NCBI RefSeq assembly: GCF_000381265.1
Contig: NZ_KB906263.1
Location: forward strand, 124,001 to 188,000
Length of the DNA stretch: 64,000 nt
Source: Curvibacter lanceolatus ATCC 14669
Lineage (GTDB): Bacteria; Pseudomonadota; Gammaproteobacteria; Burkholderiales; Burkholderiaceae_C
Direction: 5' to 3'
The position numbers and the translations under genes were made by a program. Below, in pieces: positions 9,456 to 17,166 of the stretch. Under the pieces are notes generated by a model. It was not told where the DNA came from, did no database searches, and saw nothing but the letters and a program-made list of their open reading frames with translations. How positions within the stretch are numbered: position 1 is the first letter of the stretch; each line of letters starts with the position of its first letter.

Positions 9456-9464
9456 GAGGGAATT

Positions 9465-10040
9465 ATGGACAAGTTAGCGGTTCGCAAGGCACTCATTGAG
9501 CAACGACTGAACCTGCCAGACAGGCTCCAGCGCGCCGAGTTGCTGCAGCGCGTGATGCGCATCTGGCTGGTCGGTCGCACCGATCAGGTCATTGGGGCCT
9601 ACTGGCCCATCAAGGGCGAATTCGACCCCCTGCCCGCCTTGCACCGCTGGAAGGAAGACGGCGAGCTGCAGGGTGAGCCCCAGCTGCGCCGCATCGGCCT
9701 GCCGGTGGTGGACAAGGTGCACAAGACCCTGACCTTCCACGCCTGGTACCCGGGCTGCCCCATGGAAGAAGACGCCTACGGCATCCCCAAGCCCAAGGAC
9801 ACCGAGCTGATCGTGCCCACCCTGCTCTTCGTGCCCTGCGTAGGCTACGGCCCCGGCGGTTACCGCCTGGGCTACGGTGGCGGCTTCTACGACCGCACCC
9901 TGGCCGCTCTGGAGCCCCGCCCGGTGACGGTGGGCCTGGGCTACACCCAGGGCTTTCTGCCCGACTTCGAGCCCGAGGCGCATGACCAGCCGCTGGATGC
10001 GATCCTGAATGACAACGGGGTGGTTTGGCCGGTGGGGTGA
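9465..10040 (+). CDS. fau: 5-formyltetrahydrofolate cyclo-ligase
   Basis: 191-residue ATP-dependent enzyme converting 5-formyl-THF to 5,10-methenyl-THF in one-carbon metabolism. The family signature RLGYGGGFYDRTL (near residue 136-148) and an N-terminal basic segment (KLAVRKALIEQRL) are visible; length is normal. GAGGG (9456-9460) sits just before the ATG. It is divergent from slt with a 9-bp gap. In many proteobacteria 6S RNA precedes this gene; there is no room for it here. Confidence 0.93.
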   Translation: MDKLAVRKALIEQRLNLPDRLQRAELLQRVMRIWLVGRTDQVIGAYWPIKGEFDPLPALHRWKEDGELQGEPQLRRIGLPVVDKVHKTLTFHAWYPGCPMEEDAYGIPKPKDTELIVPTLLFVPCVGYGPGGYRLGYGGGFYDRTLAALEPRPVTVGLGYTQGFLPDFEPEAHDQPLDAILNDNGVVWPVG

Positions 10041-10107
10041 TTCGGCGCTTCCCCGACAGCTGGTGGTGTGGTTCCGGTGGCCGCACGTTGCACTTTCTAA
10101 GAAAACG

Positions 10108-10129
10108 CAGAACAATCCGATCCGTTCTG
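10108..10129. promoter_or_regulatory. Candidate operator of the toxin-antitoxin module
   Basis: A perfect 6-bp inverted repeat, CAGAAC (10108-10113) and GTTCTG (10124-10129), lies 17 bp before the antitoxin ATG. That is the usual place for an autoregulatory toxin-antitoxin operator. Prediction by eye. Confidence 0.4.
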
Positions 10130-10145
10130 TCCTTCTCCCGCTGCC

Positions 10146-10619
10146 ATGCCTGCCACTGTCCGAACACCTGCTCCAACCATTGACCACAGCACCCTGACCC
10201 GGCTCGTTCATGCGGGCACTCCTGTGGGCGCTGAAGTGGTGGCCAACACGCAAGGCTGGGGCATCGTCATCCACTGCGGCGACGCCCGTCATGTCCTGGC
10301 CGCAGTTCGAGGCAAGCCGCGCACGTTTCGCCAGTTCGACACCCTGGCCCACTACCTCCAGGCCCTGGGCATCACCGAATTCAAGGTCAACACGGCAGCG
10401 TTTTCGCAGGGCGTGGCCAGGCCAATGGATGCACGCCGCGAAGCGGCTTCGGCCCGTATGAAACAGGCCCATGAGGCGGCCTCTTATGACACCTGGTTCA
10501 AGGCCCAGGTGCAGGCCGCCATCGAGGACCCGAGCGCCTCGGTGCCTGATGCGGAGTCGCGTCAGCGATTCGCGGCCAGGAGGGCCGCTCTGCTTGCGCG
10601 CGCTCAGGCCCTCAATTGA
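10146..10619 (+). CDS. ParC/PaaA2-like antitoxin with extra N-terminal domain
   Basis: 157 residues. The C-terminal half (YDTWFKAQVQAAIEDP then FAARRAALLARA) resembles PaaA2-type antitoxins that wrap RelE/ParE toxins. The N-terminal ~75 residues (EVVANTQGWGIVIHCGDAR..., then RTFRQFDTLAHYLQALGI) form a separate domain that I associate with ParC-family partition/antitoxin proteins. No canonical DNA-binding fold is obvious. The stop overlaps the toxin start (TTGA), giving translational coupling. No clear Shine-Dalgarno precedes the ATG. Confidence 0.72.
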   Translation: MPATVRTPAPTIDHSTLTRLVHAGTPVGAEVVANTQGWGIVIHCGDARHVLAAVRGKPRTFRQFDTLAHYLQALGITEFKVNTAAFSQGVARPMDARREAASARMKQAHEAASYDTWFKAQVQAAIEDPSASVPDAESRQRFAARRAALLARAQALN

Positions 10620-10906
10620 GCCGTCGCCTGAACAACGGGCTGGCGTGGCGTCCCCTGGCACTGGAGGATCGCGAGGCCATCATGGCCTACATCGCAGAGG
10701 ACCATGTTCAAGCGGCGATCGATCTGGACATGGCGTTTGAAGACCATGCCGAGCGCGCCCGCTTGAATCCGAAGCTCTACAAGCCAGGTCGTGTGCCGGG
10801 CACGCGGGAAATCGTGGTGCGACCCAACTATGTGATGGTCTACCGCGAGTTGGAAGGCGGTGTGGAGGTGTTGCGCGTTCTGCATGCGGCGCAACAGTGG
10901 CCTTGA
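10616..10906 (+). CDS. RelE/ParE-family toxin
   Basis: 96-residue RelE/ParE-superfamily toxin. It shows the typical N-terminal helix (WRPLALEDREAIMAYIAED) and the beta-strand core with NPKLYKPGRVPGTREIVVRPNY-type spacing, then VMVYRE and VEVLRVLHAAQ. It starts with TTG at 10616, overlapping the antitoxin TGA by 4 nt. The family either cleaves mRNA at the ribosome (RelE) or inhibits gyrase (ParE). The sequence does not decide between them, though the REIVVxPNYVMVYR pattern is common in ParE-annotated proteins. Confidence 0.85.
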   Translation: MSRRLNNGLAWRPLALEDREAIMAYIAEDHVQAAIDLDMAFEDHAERARLNPKLYKPGRVPGTREIVVRPNYVMVYRELEGGVEVLRVLHAAQQWP

Positions 10907-10922
10907 CCAGATCAGAGGCCCC

Positions 10923-12767
10923 TCACAACCCCCCAGGCGCACTCGCAAACGCATCCGGCAAATCCTCATGGAAGGCAAACCCCGTCTGCCCATCCTGCTT
11001 GACGTGGTACATCGCCCGATCCGCCGCCCGCAGCAGGCCCGGCAGGTTGGCCCCGTCGTCCGGGAAGCGGGCCAGGCCCAGGCTGGCGCCCACGCTCAAG
11101 GGGTGGCCCTGCCACGCCATCGGGGCGCGCACGGCCTGCAGCACGCGATGGGCCACCTGCCCCAGGCGCTGGCGGTCGTGCAGACCGGTGAGCAGGATCA
11201 CGAACTCGTCGCCCCCCAGGCGGGCCACCACGTCGGCGGGGCGCACCTGCTCGCGGAGGCGCCGCGCCACCTCCTGCAGCATCTGGTCGCCGGCTTCGTG
11301 GCCGAAGCGGTCGTTGATGGGTTTGAAATTGTCCAGGTCCAGCAGCAGCAGCGCATGCCGCTGACCGGGCTGCAGCAGACGCTGCGTCGCCTGGGCCAGC
11401 CCGGCCCGGTTGGCCGCGCCCGTCAGGGTGTCGGTTTCGGCCACGATGGCCAGGTGTTCAGCGCGGGCGTGCAGTTCGGACTGCGCCCGACGCAACACGC
11501 GGATGCGGGTGCCCAGGGCCACGGAGAACACCAGCAGCTCGGCTGCCACCCCCAGTTGCAGCACGTTGAGGTGCATCGCCGTCCAATGCAGCACGCCCCA
11601 GTTCGACAACACGAGCAAAAAGGCCGCGGCAAAAACCACGATCAGGCCCAGAATGTACAGGCCGGCGGGGCGGTAGCCATGGCGCAGCCCCAGCAGTGCC
11701 CCGGCCAGACCGGTGACGGCCCCCACCATGGCACCGATCTCGGTCGCCGACATCAACCAGCGCCAGTGCCCCATCAGGCCCAGCACCACCGACAGCAGCA
11801 TCAGCCCCATCAAGCCCTGCGAAAGACGATCGACCAAGGGGGCATAACGGGCCAGGTCCAGAAAACGGCGCGCGAACAGGATGGCCCCCACGATCCACGC
11901 CGCCGGCGCGAGCACATAAGCCCACTCGGCCCACGAAGGCTGGTCTGGCCACAGATAGCGGGCCACATGACCGTTGAAGCTGGCAATGGTCAGCAACGCA
12001 CTGGCGCAGTTCAGCAGATAGTACGCATACACCCGGTCACGGAACAACACCAGCAGGACCAGGTTGTAGGCCAGCATGCCCAGCAAGATGCCGTAGCTCA
12101 GGCCATCAAACAGGCGCTTGGTCTGCACCCCGGCCATGTATTCGCCGGTGTCCCAGGCCGTCAACGCATAGACCTGGCCCAGACGCGACACGGCACGCAG
12201 GTAGATCACATAGTCGCCGGGCTGCGCCAGGTGAAAACGGTACACCATGCGCTCGGCGCCCAACGGGCGGGCACTGTAGGGGTGGGTGATGCCCATGACC
12301 ACGGGGGGCGACAACGCCTGGCCAGAGTCGTCGTAGGGGCCGTAAAAAGCCAACTCGCTGGCAGCCACCGAAGGCACTGAAATCAGCCAGTCGCCCTCAT
12401 GGCCGACCTGGCGCACCGGGATGCGGAACCAGTAGGGCTGGGTGTTCATGTTGGTGGCCACCGGGCTGACCGGCACCTCGAAGCGCGCCTGGTTGGCAGG
12501 GGTACGCACATCGTCCACGCTCAGGTGTCCGGTGGTGTCAATCCAAACCCCCATCACCCCGGCCAAGGGCAAGCCCTCGGCGCCCGCCCGCAGTGTGAGC
12601 TCAGTCGCCCCACCATGCGAACGGACAGCCTGTCGCCCACCGGCCTGGAACAGCACCAGCGCCAGCAAGGCGAGCATAAACAAAAGCACGGCCCCGCCGG
12701 CCCACCACTGCGCCACGCTCAGGCGCCGCGGCTCCCACACGGACGACAGCCAATCCCGCAACAACAT
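10923..12767 (-). CDS. 7TMR-DISM diguanylate cyclase (GGDEF)
   Basis: 614-residue membrane sensor that probably makes cyclic di-GMP. Order: one N-terminal TM (~22-42), a periplasmic 7TMR-DISMED2-like sensor (~50-185), seven TM helices (~195-400), a short coiled linker, then a GGDEF domain (~445-600). The active-site GGDEF is intact. An inhibitory I-site RPAD sits 5 residues before it, so product feedback is expected. No EAL domain is present. The gene is convergent with the toxin gene (16-bp gap). Confidence 0.93.
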   Translation of the reverse strand: MLLRDWLSSVWEPRRLSVAQWWAGGAVLLFMLALLALVLFQAGGRQAVRSHGGATELTLRAGAEGLPLAGVMGVWIDTTGHLSVDDVRTPANQARFEVPVSPVATNMNTQPYWFRIPVRQVGHEGDWLISVPSVAASELAFYGPYDDSGQALSPPVVMGITHPYSARPLGAERMVYRFHLAQPGDYVIYLRAVSRLGQVYALTAWDTGEYMAGVQTKRLFDGLSYGILLGMLAYNLVLLVLFRDRVYAYYLLNCASALLTIASFNGHVARYLWPDQPSWAEWAYVLAPAAWIVGAILFARRFLDLARYAPLVDRLSQGLMGLMLLSVVLGLMGHWRWLMSATEIGAMVGAVTGLAGALLGLRHGYRPAGLYILGLIVVFAAAFLLVLSNWGVLHWTAMHLNVLQLGVAAELLVFSVALGTRIRVLRRAQSELHARAEHLAIVAETDTLTGAANRAGLAQATQRLLQPGQRHALLLLDLDNFKPINDRFGHEAGDQMLQEVARRLREQVRPADVVARLGGDEFVILLTGLHDRQRLGQVAHRVLQAVRAPMAWQGHPLSVGASLGLARFPDDGANLPGLLRAADRAMYHVKQDGQTGFAFHEDLPDAFASAPGGL

Positions 12768-12891
12768 GCAACAAGTGTAGATGAGGCCGCTGCAGAGGCC
12801 CCGTCAGCGTGGCATGATGCTGGCCTCTCGAAACCGTCGGCGGCGCGCCCCCGGCACCGGTCGGGGCCCGGCCCCTGCGGAAGGAAAGCAC

Positions 12892-13575
12892 ATGCTCAAG
12901 CTGGTGATCGGCAACAAGAATTACTCGTCGTGGTCCATGCGGCCCTGGGTGCTGCTGCGCCAGGCCGGCATCGAGTTCGAAGAGGTCAAGGTGCGCTTCG
13001 ACTCCTTTGCGCCCGATTCGGCCTTCAAGCGCGCCCTTGCCCGCCTCAAGGTGGCCGGCAAGGTGCCTGTGCTGCTGGACGGCGACCTGGCCATCTGGGA
13101 CACGCTGTCGATTGCCGAGTACCTGGCCGAATCCTTCCCCGACAAACACCTGTGGCCGACCGACCGCAAGGCCCGCGCCCGGGCGCGCAGCCTGTGCGCC
13201 GAGCTGCACTCGGGCTTCAGCGCCCTGCGCAGCCACTGCCCCATGAACATCGAGGCCAGCCTGCCCGAGGTGGGGGCCCTGGTCTGGCGCGACCAGCCCG
13301 GCGTGCGCGCCGATGTCGAACGCCTGGAAACCCTGTGGGGCGACGCCCTGGCCGAGCACGGCGGCCCGATGCTGTTTGGCGACTTCAGTGTCGCCGACGC
13401 CTTCTTCGCGCCCATCTGCACCCGGTTGCACACCTATGGCCTGCCGCTATCCGACACGGTGGCCGCCTACGTGCAACGCGTGCGGGCCCTGCCGGGCGTG
13501 CAGGCCTGGATCACCGAGGCCCTGGCCGAGCAGGACTTCCTCGACTTTGAAGAGCCCTACCGCCTGAAGCGCTGA
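12892..13575 (+). CDS. Glutathione S-transferase family protein
   Basis: 227 residues with an N-terminal thioredoxin-like GSH-binding half (IGNKNYSSWSMRPWVLL, then GKVPVLLDGD and the IWDTLSIAEYLAE site for the gamma-glutamyl group) and an all-helical C-terminal half. The start at 12892 has a GGAAGGAAAG Shine-Dalgarno; open frame upstream to 12781 is not needed. It precedes cca by 18 bp, probably co-transcribed. Substrate unknown. Confidence 0.9.
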   Translation: MLKLVIGNKNYSSWSMRPWVLLRQAGIEFEEVKVRFDSFAPDSAFKRALARLKVAGKVPVLLDGDLAIWDTLSIAEYLAESFPDKHLWPTDRKARARARSLCAELHSGFSALRSHCPMNIEASLPEVGALVWRDQPGVRADVERLETLWGDALAEHGGPMLFGDFSVADAFFAPICTRLHTYGLPLSDTVAAYVQRVRALPGVQAWITEALAEQDFLDFEEPYRLKR

Positions 13576-13593
13576 ACCCGGAACAACCTGACG

Positions 13594-14865
13594 ATGCAGA
13601 TCTACCTGGTAGGGGGGGCGGTGCGCGACGCACTGCTGGACATGCCCGTGCAAGACCGCGACTGGGTGGTGGTGGGCGGCACGCCCGAGGCCATGGTGGG
13701 CCTGGGCTTTGCCCCGGTGGGCAAGGATTTTCCGGTGTTCCTGCACCCGCAGACCCATGAGGAATACGCCCTGGCCCGCACCGAGCGCAAGAGCGGGCGT
13801 GGCTACAAGGGCTTTGTGGTGCAGGCCTCGCCCGAGGTCAGCCTGGAAGACGACCTGGCGCGGCGCGACCTGACCATCAACGCCATCGCCCAGGCCCTGC
13901 ACCCCGACCCAGCCACCGGCCGCATCGACCCGGCCGACCCTGGCCCAGGCACCCTGATCGACCCCTGGGGTGGGCAGCAAGATCTGCAAAAGCGGGTGCT
14001 GCGCCATGTGACCCCGGCTTTTCGCGAAGACCCGGTGCGCATCCTGCGCGTGGCCCGCTTTGCCGCGCGCTTCCCCGACTTCACCCTGGCCCCCGAAACC
14101 CTGGCCCTGATGCAGGAGATGGTGGAAGACGGCGAGGTGGACCACCTGGTGCCCGAGCGCGTCTGGCAGGAGCTGGCCCGTGGCCTGATGAGCCAGCGCC
14201 CCTCACGCCAGTTCGAGCTGCTGCGCGCCTGCGGCGCCCTGAAGCGCCTGCTGCCCGAACTGGACCGACTGTGGGGCGTACCCCAGCGCGCCGACTACCA
14301 CCCCGAGGTGGACACCGGCGTGCACGCCATGATGGTGCTGGACATGGCCGCCCGCCTGAACGCCCCGCTGGCCGTGCGCTACGCCTGCCTGGGCCACGAC
14401 CTGGGCAAGGGCACCACCCCGGCCGACGTGCTGCCGCGCCACATCGGGCACGAAGAGCGCAGCGCCCGCCTGCTGAAAGACGTGGCCACGCGCCTGCGCG
14501 TGCCGGTGGACTGCCGCGAGCTGGCCGACGTGGTGGCACGTGAACACGGCAACCTGCACCGCAGCAGCGACTTCGGGGCCGCCGCCCTGGTGCGCCTGCT
14601 GGAGCGCTGCGACGCGCTGCGCAAGCCCGAACGTTTTGAAGAGATCCTGCTGGCCTGCGAGTGTGATGCCCGCGGGCGCCTGGGGCTGGAAGAAAAGCCC
14701 TACCCCCAGGCCGCGCACCTGCGCCAGGTGCTGGCCGCCGCGCGCTCGGTGATCACCGCCGATGTGGCGGCCGAAGCAGCTGCTCGAGGGGCCCAGGGCA
14801 AGGCTGTGGGCGATGCGGTGCACGCTGCCCGCGTGCACGCTGTGGCGCAATCACTGGGCTTGTGA
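13594..14865 (+). CDS. cca: Multifunctional CCA-adding tRNA nucleotidyltransferase with HD domain
   Basis: Adds or repairs the 3' CCA of tRNA. The 423-residue protein starts with the class II nucleotidyltransferase motif YLVGGAVRDALL and the catalytic DRDW pair. It then has RRDLTINAIA and the neck/body helices. A C-terminal HD phosphohydrolase domain (HDLGKGTTP, ~268) matches the long bacterial form that also has phosphatase and 2',3'-cyclic phosphodiesterase activity. It is convergent with the glycine-zipper gene (24-bp gap). Confidence 0.95.
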   Translation: MQIYLVGGAVRDALLDMPVQDRDWVVVGGTPEAMVGLGFAPVGKDFPVFLHPQTHEEYALARTERKSGRGYKGFVVQASPEVSLEDDLARRDLTINAIAQALHPDPATGRIDPADPGPGTLIDPWGGQQDLQKRVLRHVTPAFREDPVRILRVARFAARFPDFTLAPETLALMQEMVEDGEVDHLVPERVWQELARGLMSQRPSRQFELLRACGALKRLLPELDRLWGVPQRADYHPEVDTGVHAMMVLDMAARLNAPLAVRYACLGHDLGKGTTPADVLPRHIGHEERSARLLKDVATRLRVPVDCRELADVVAREHGNLHRSSDFGAAALVRLLERCDALRKPERFEEILLACECDARGRLGLEEKPYPQAAHLRQVLAAARSVITADVAAEAAARGAQGKAVGDAVHAARVHAVAQSLGL

Positions 14866-14889
14866 CTGGCCAGGTTGCGCCTGACGGGC

Positions 14890-15606
14890 TCAGCGCCAGT
14901 GGTGACGCCCGCCGCCGTGGTAACCACCACGCCAGCCCCCCCAGTAACCCAAGCCCAGGCCCAAACCAAAAGTGACCGCCGGGTAATAGGACGGCGCATA
15001 GTAGGTGGGTGCCGCATAGACCACCGGCGGCGAGCTCACGTAGGTGGTGGTGGGGTAGGTCTCGGTGTAGACCGTCTGGGCCACGGGCGGGGCGTACACC
15101 GGGGCGTACATCGGAGCAGTGACCGGGGCAGCGGCCTGCTGCGCCACCGGGCTGACCTGCAACTGCACCGTGGGGCCCGGGTCGTTGGGCATCTGGGCGC
15201 TGTACTGGCGGCCACCGTACTCATAGACCACGTTGTAGCCCACGGCGCGGTTTTCATACACGGTCTGGGTGCTGCACTGCTGCACATTGCTGACCTGGGC
15301 CGGGGCCGAGCCCTCGATGCTGTCGCCCAGGATGGCGCCTCCCATGACCCCCGCCATGGTGGCCACGGCACGACCGGCGCCGCCGCCCACCGCATTGCCC
15401 AGCGCCCCGCCGGCCACCGCGCCCATCAGGGCGCCCGCGCCCGATTTGGGGGGCTGCACGGCCACCTGCTGCACCGTGCAACTGGGGCGCTGCACCGCCA
15501 CCTGCTGGTAGACCGGGGTGGACGAGATGACGCGACCTTGCTCCTGGGCCTGGGCGGCCGTGGCGGCCAGCAACAGGGCCGAGCTGATGAAGATGACGGG
15601 TTTCAT
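14890..15606 (-). CDS. Glycine-zipper 2TM-domain envelope protein
   Basis: 238 residues with a clear signal peptide (MKPVIFISSALLLAATAAQA). A Gly-zipper segment (GALMGAVAGGALGNAVGGGAGRAVA, residues ~57-80, continuing to ~95) is typical of SlyB/RcnB-neighbour envelope proteins. Two Cys flank the zipper (PSCTVQQ and QQCSTQT). The tail is Pro/Tyr/Gly-rich with a His/Gly end (GGGRHHWR). Predicted periplasmic or outer-membrane associated; precise role unknown. Confidence 0.82.
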   Translation of the reverse strand: MKPVIFISSALLLAATAAQAQEQGRVISSTPVYQQVAVQRPSCTVQQVAVQPPKSGAGALMGAVAGGALGNAVGGGAGRAVATMAGVMGGAILGDSIEGSAPAQVSNVQQCSTQTVYENRAVGYNVVYEYGGRQYSAQMPNDPGPTVQLQVSPVAQQAAAPVTAPMYAPVYAPPVAQTVYTETYPTTTYVSSPPVVYAAPTYYAPSYYPAVTFGLGLGLGYWGGWRGGYHGGGRHHWR

Positions 15607-15702
15607 GGTGATGTGCCTCCGGCAAGAATGCCTTGATACCCTGATTTTGAAAGCAAATCGCGCCCAGGGTTCCTGCTCGTCGTGTAAAGAAAATCGGGCC
15701 CG

Positions 15703-17166
15703 TCAGCGCTGGGCCGTGGCCGGCGAGGCCAGCGGCGCATCCCAGCGCCCAGCCGCATTCTTGAGCAACTGCCCCACCGCCAGCAACTGGCGGTTCTTCA
15801 CGCTGGTCAACGTGTTTTCGGCGCTCAAGGCGGTGGATTGGGCGCTGATCACGTTGAGATAGCTCACCGTGCCGGCCTTGTACTGGTTCTCGGTGATGGT
15901 CAGGGCGCGCTGGGCGGCCTCCAGGGCCTCGGCCTGCACGGCGGCCTCGTCGCGCAGGGAGGCCACGGCCACCAGGTTGTCTTCCACTTCCTGGAAGGCG
16001 GTCAGCACCACCTGGCGGTAATTGGCCGCAGCCTGGTCCACCGCGGCCAGGGCCTGGTTGGTGACGGCCTCGCGCCCACCCGCATCGAACAAGGCCAGGG
16101 CCAGGCTGGGGCCCAGCGACCAGAAGCGGTGCGGCAGGCTGGTCAGGTCGGCCCACTGGTTGGCCCGGTAGCCGGCGCTGGCCGACAAGGTCAGCGCCGG
16201 GAAGAAGGCGGCCTTGGTCACGCCCACCTGGGCGTTGGCCGCCGCCACGCGGCGCTCGGCCGCCGCGATGTCGGGGCGGCGCTGCAGCAGGTTGGCTGGC
16301 AACAGTTGTGGGGCCTCGGGCAGCCGGGGCAGGCGGGCCGTCACCGGCAGGCTGAAGTTGGCCGGCACCTCGCCCAGCAGCACGGCAATGGCATGCTCCA
16401 GCTGGCTGCGCTGCAGGCGCAGCTCGATCAGCTGAGCCTGCGCCGATTTGAGCTGGGTCTGGGCCTGGGCCACATCGGCCGACGAGGCCACACCGGCGCC
16501 ATAGCGGTTGCGCGTGAGCTGCAGCGACTTGTCATAGGCGGCCACCGCCCGGCCCACCGACTCGGCCTGGGCCTCGGTGCTGCGCAGCGAAAAATAGCTT
16601 TGTGCCAGCGAGATCTGCACCGACAGGCGCGCGGCCAGCAGATCGTCGCGGCTGGCCTGCAACTGGGCACCGGCCACATCGACGGCCCCAGCCAGGCGGC
16701 CCCACAGGTCGGCGTCCCAGCTGGCGTTGGCCGAGGCCGACACGATGTTGACCGGGCTGGCCGAGGTGCTGGTGCCGGTGCTGCTGGTGGTGCCGCTGCG
16801 GCTGCGCGTCTCGCCCAGGCTGCCGGTGACCGTGGGGTAGCGCGCCGCGCGGCTGGAGGCCAGGCTGGCCTCGGCCGTGCGCAGCTGCGCCAGCACGGTC
16901 TGCAGGTTCTGGTTGTTCACCAGCACCCGGGCCTGCAGGCCCGTCAGCACGGGGTCGTCGAACTGCAGCCACCAGTCGTCCGGCACATCGGGGCTGGCGG
17001 CGCGGGCATCCTGCCAGGCGGCTTCGCGGAAGGCCGGCGCCGTGGCCACTTCAGGGCGCTGGTAGACCGGTGCCTGCGAGCAGGCCCCCAGGGCCAGCAA
17101 CAGCGCCAGCGCGGCAGGCCGGCGCAGGGAGCCCGACGACAGGTGAAGCGAAGAGAAACACATCAT
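15703..17166 (-). CDS. NodT-family outer-membrane efflux factor (lipoprotein)
   Basis: 487-residue TolC/OprM-like channel for the adjacent RND pump. The N-terminus has a lipobox (LALGACSQ), so it is a lipoprotein. Two repeated OEP halves with long coiled-coil helices follow (ASLASSRAARYPTVTG..., ELRLQRSQLEHAIAVLLGE, NQALAAVDQAAANYRQ). The start overlaps the mdtC stop by 4 nt, so it is the last gene of the marR-mdtABC operon. The tripartite assembly spans inner membrane, periplasm and outer membrane. Confidence 0.93.
   Translation of the reverse strand: MMCFSSLHLSSGSLRRPAALALLLALGACSQAPVYQRPEVATAPAFREAAWQDARAASPDVPDDWWLQFDDPVLTGLQARVLVNNQNLQTVLAQLRTAEASLASSRAARYPTVTGSLGETRSRSGTTSSTGTSTSASPVNIVSASANASWDADLWGRLAGAVDVAGAQLQASRDDLLAARLSVQISLAQSYFSLRSTEAQAESVGRAVAAYDKSLQLTRNRYGAGVASSADVAQAQTQLKSAQAQLIELRLQRSQLEHAIAVLLGEVPANFSLPVTARLPRLPEAPQLLPANLLQRRPDIAAAERRVAAANAQVGVTKAAFFPALTLSASAGYRANQWADLTSLPHRFWSLGPSLALALFDAGGREAVTNQALAAVDQAAANYRQVVLTAFQEVEDNLVAVASLRDEAAVQAEALEAAQRALTITENQYKAGTVSYLNVISAQSTALSAENTLTSVKNRQLLAVGQLLKNAAGRWDAPLASPATAQR

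Noticed and set aside
10041..10145. 6S RNA or a riboswitch next to the cyclo-ligase gene
   Set aside because: The upstream gap is 9 bp and the downstream gap holds only a short palindrome near the antitoxin start.
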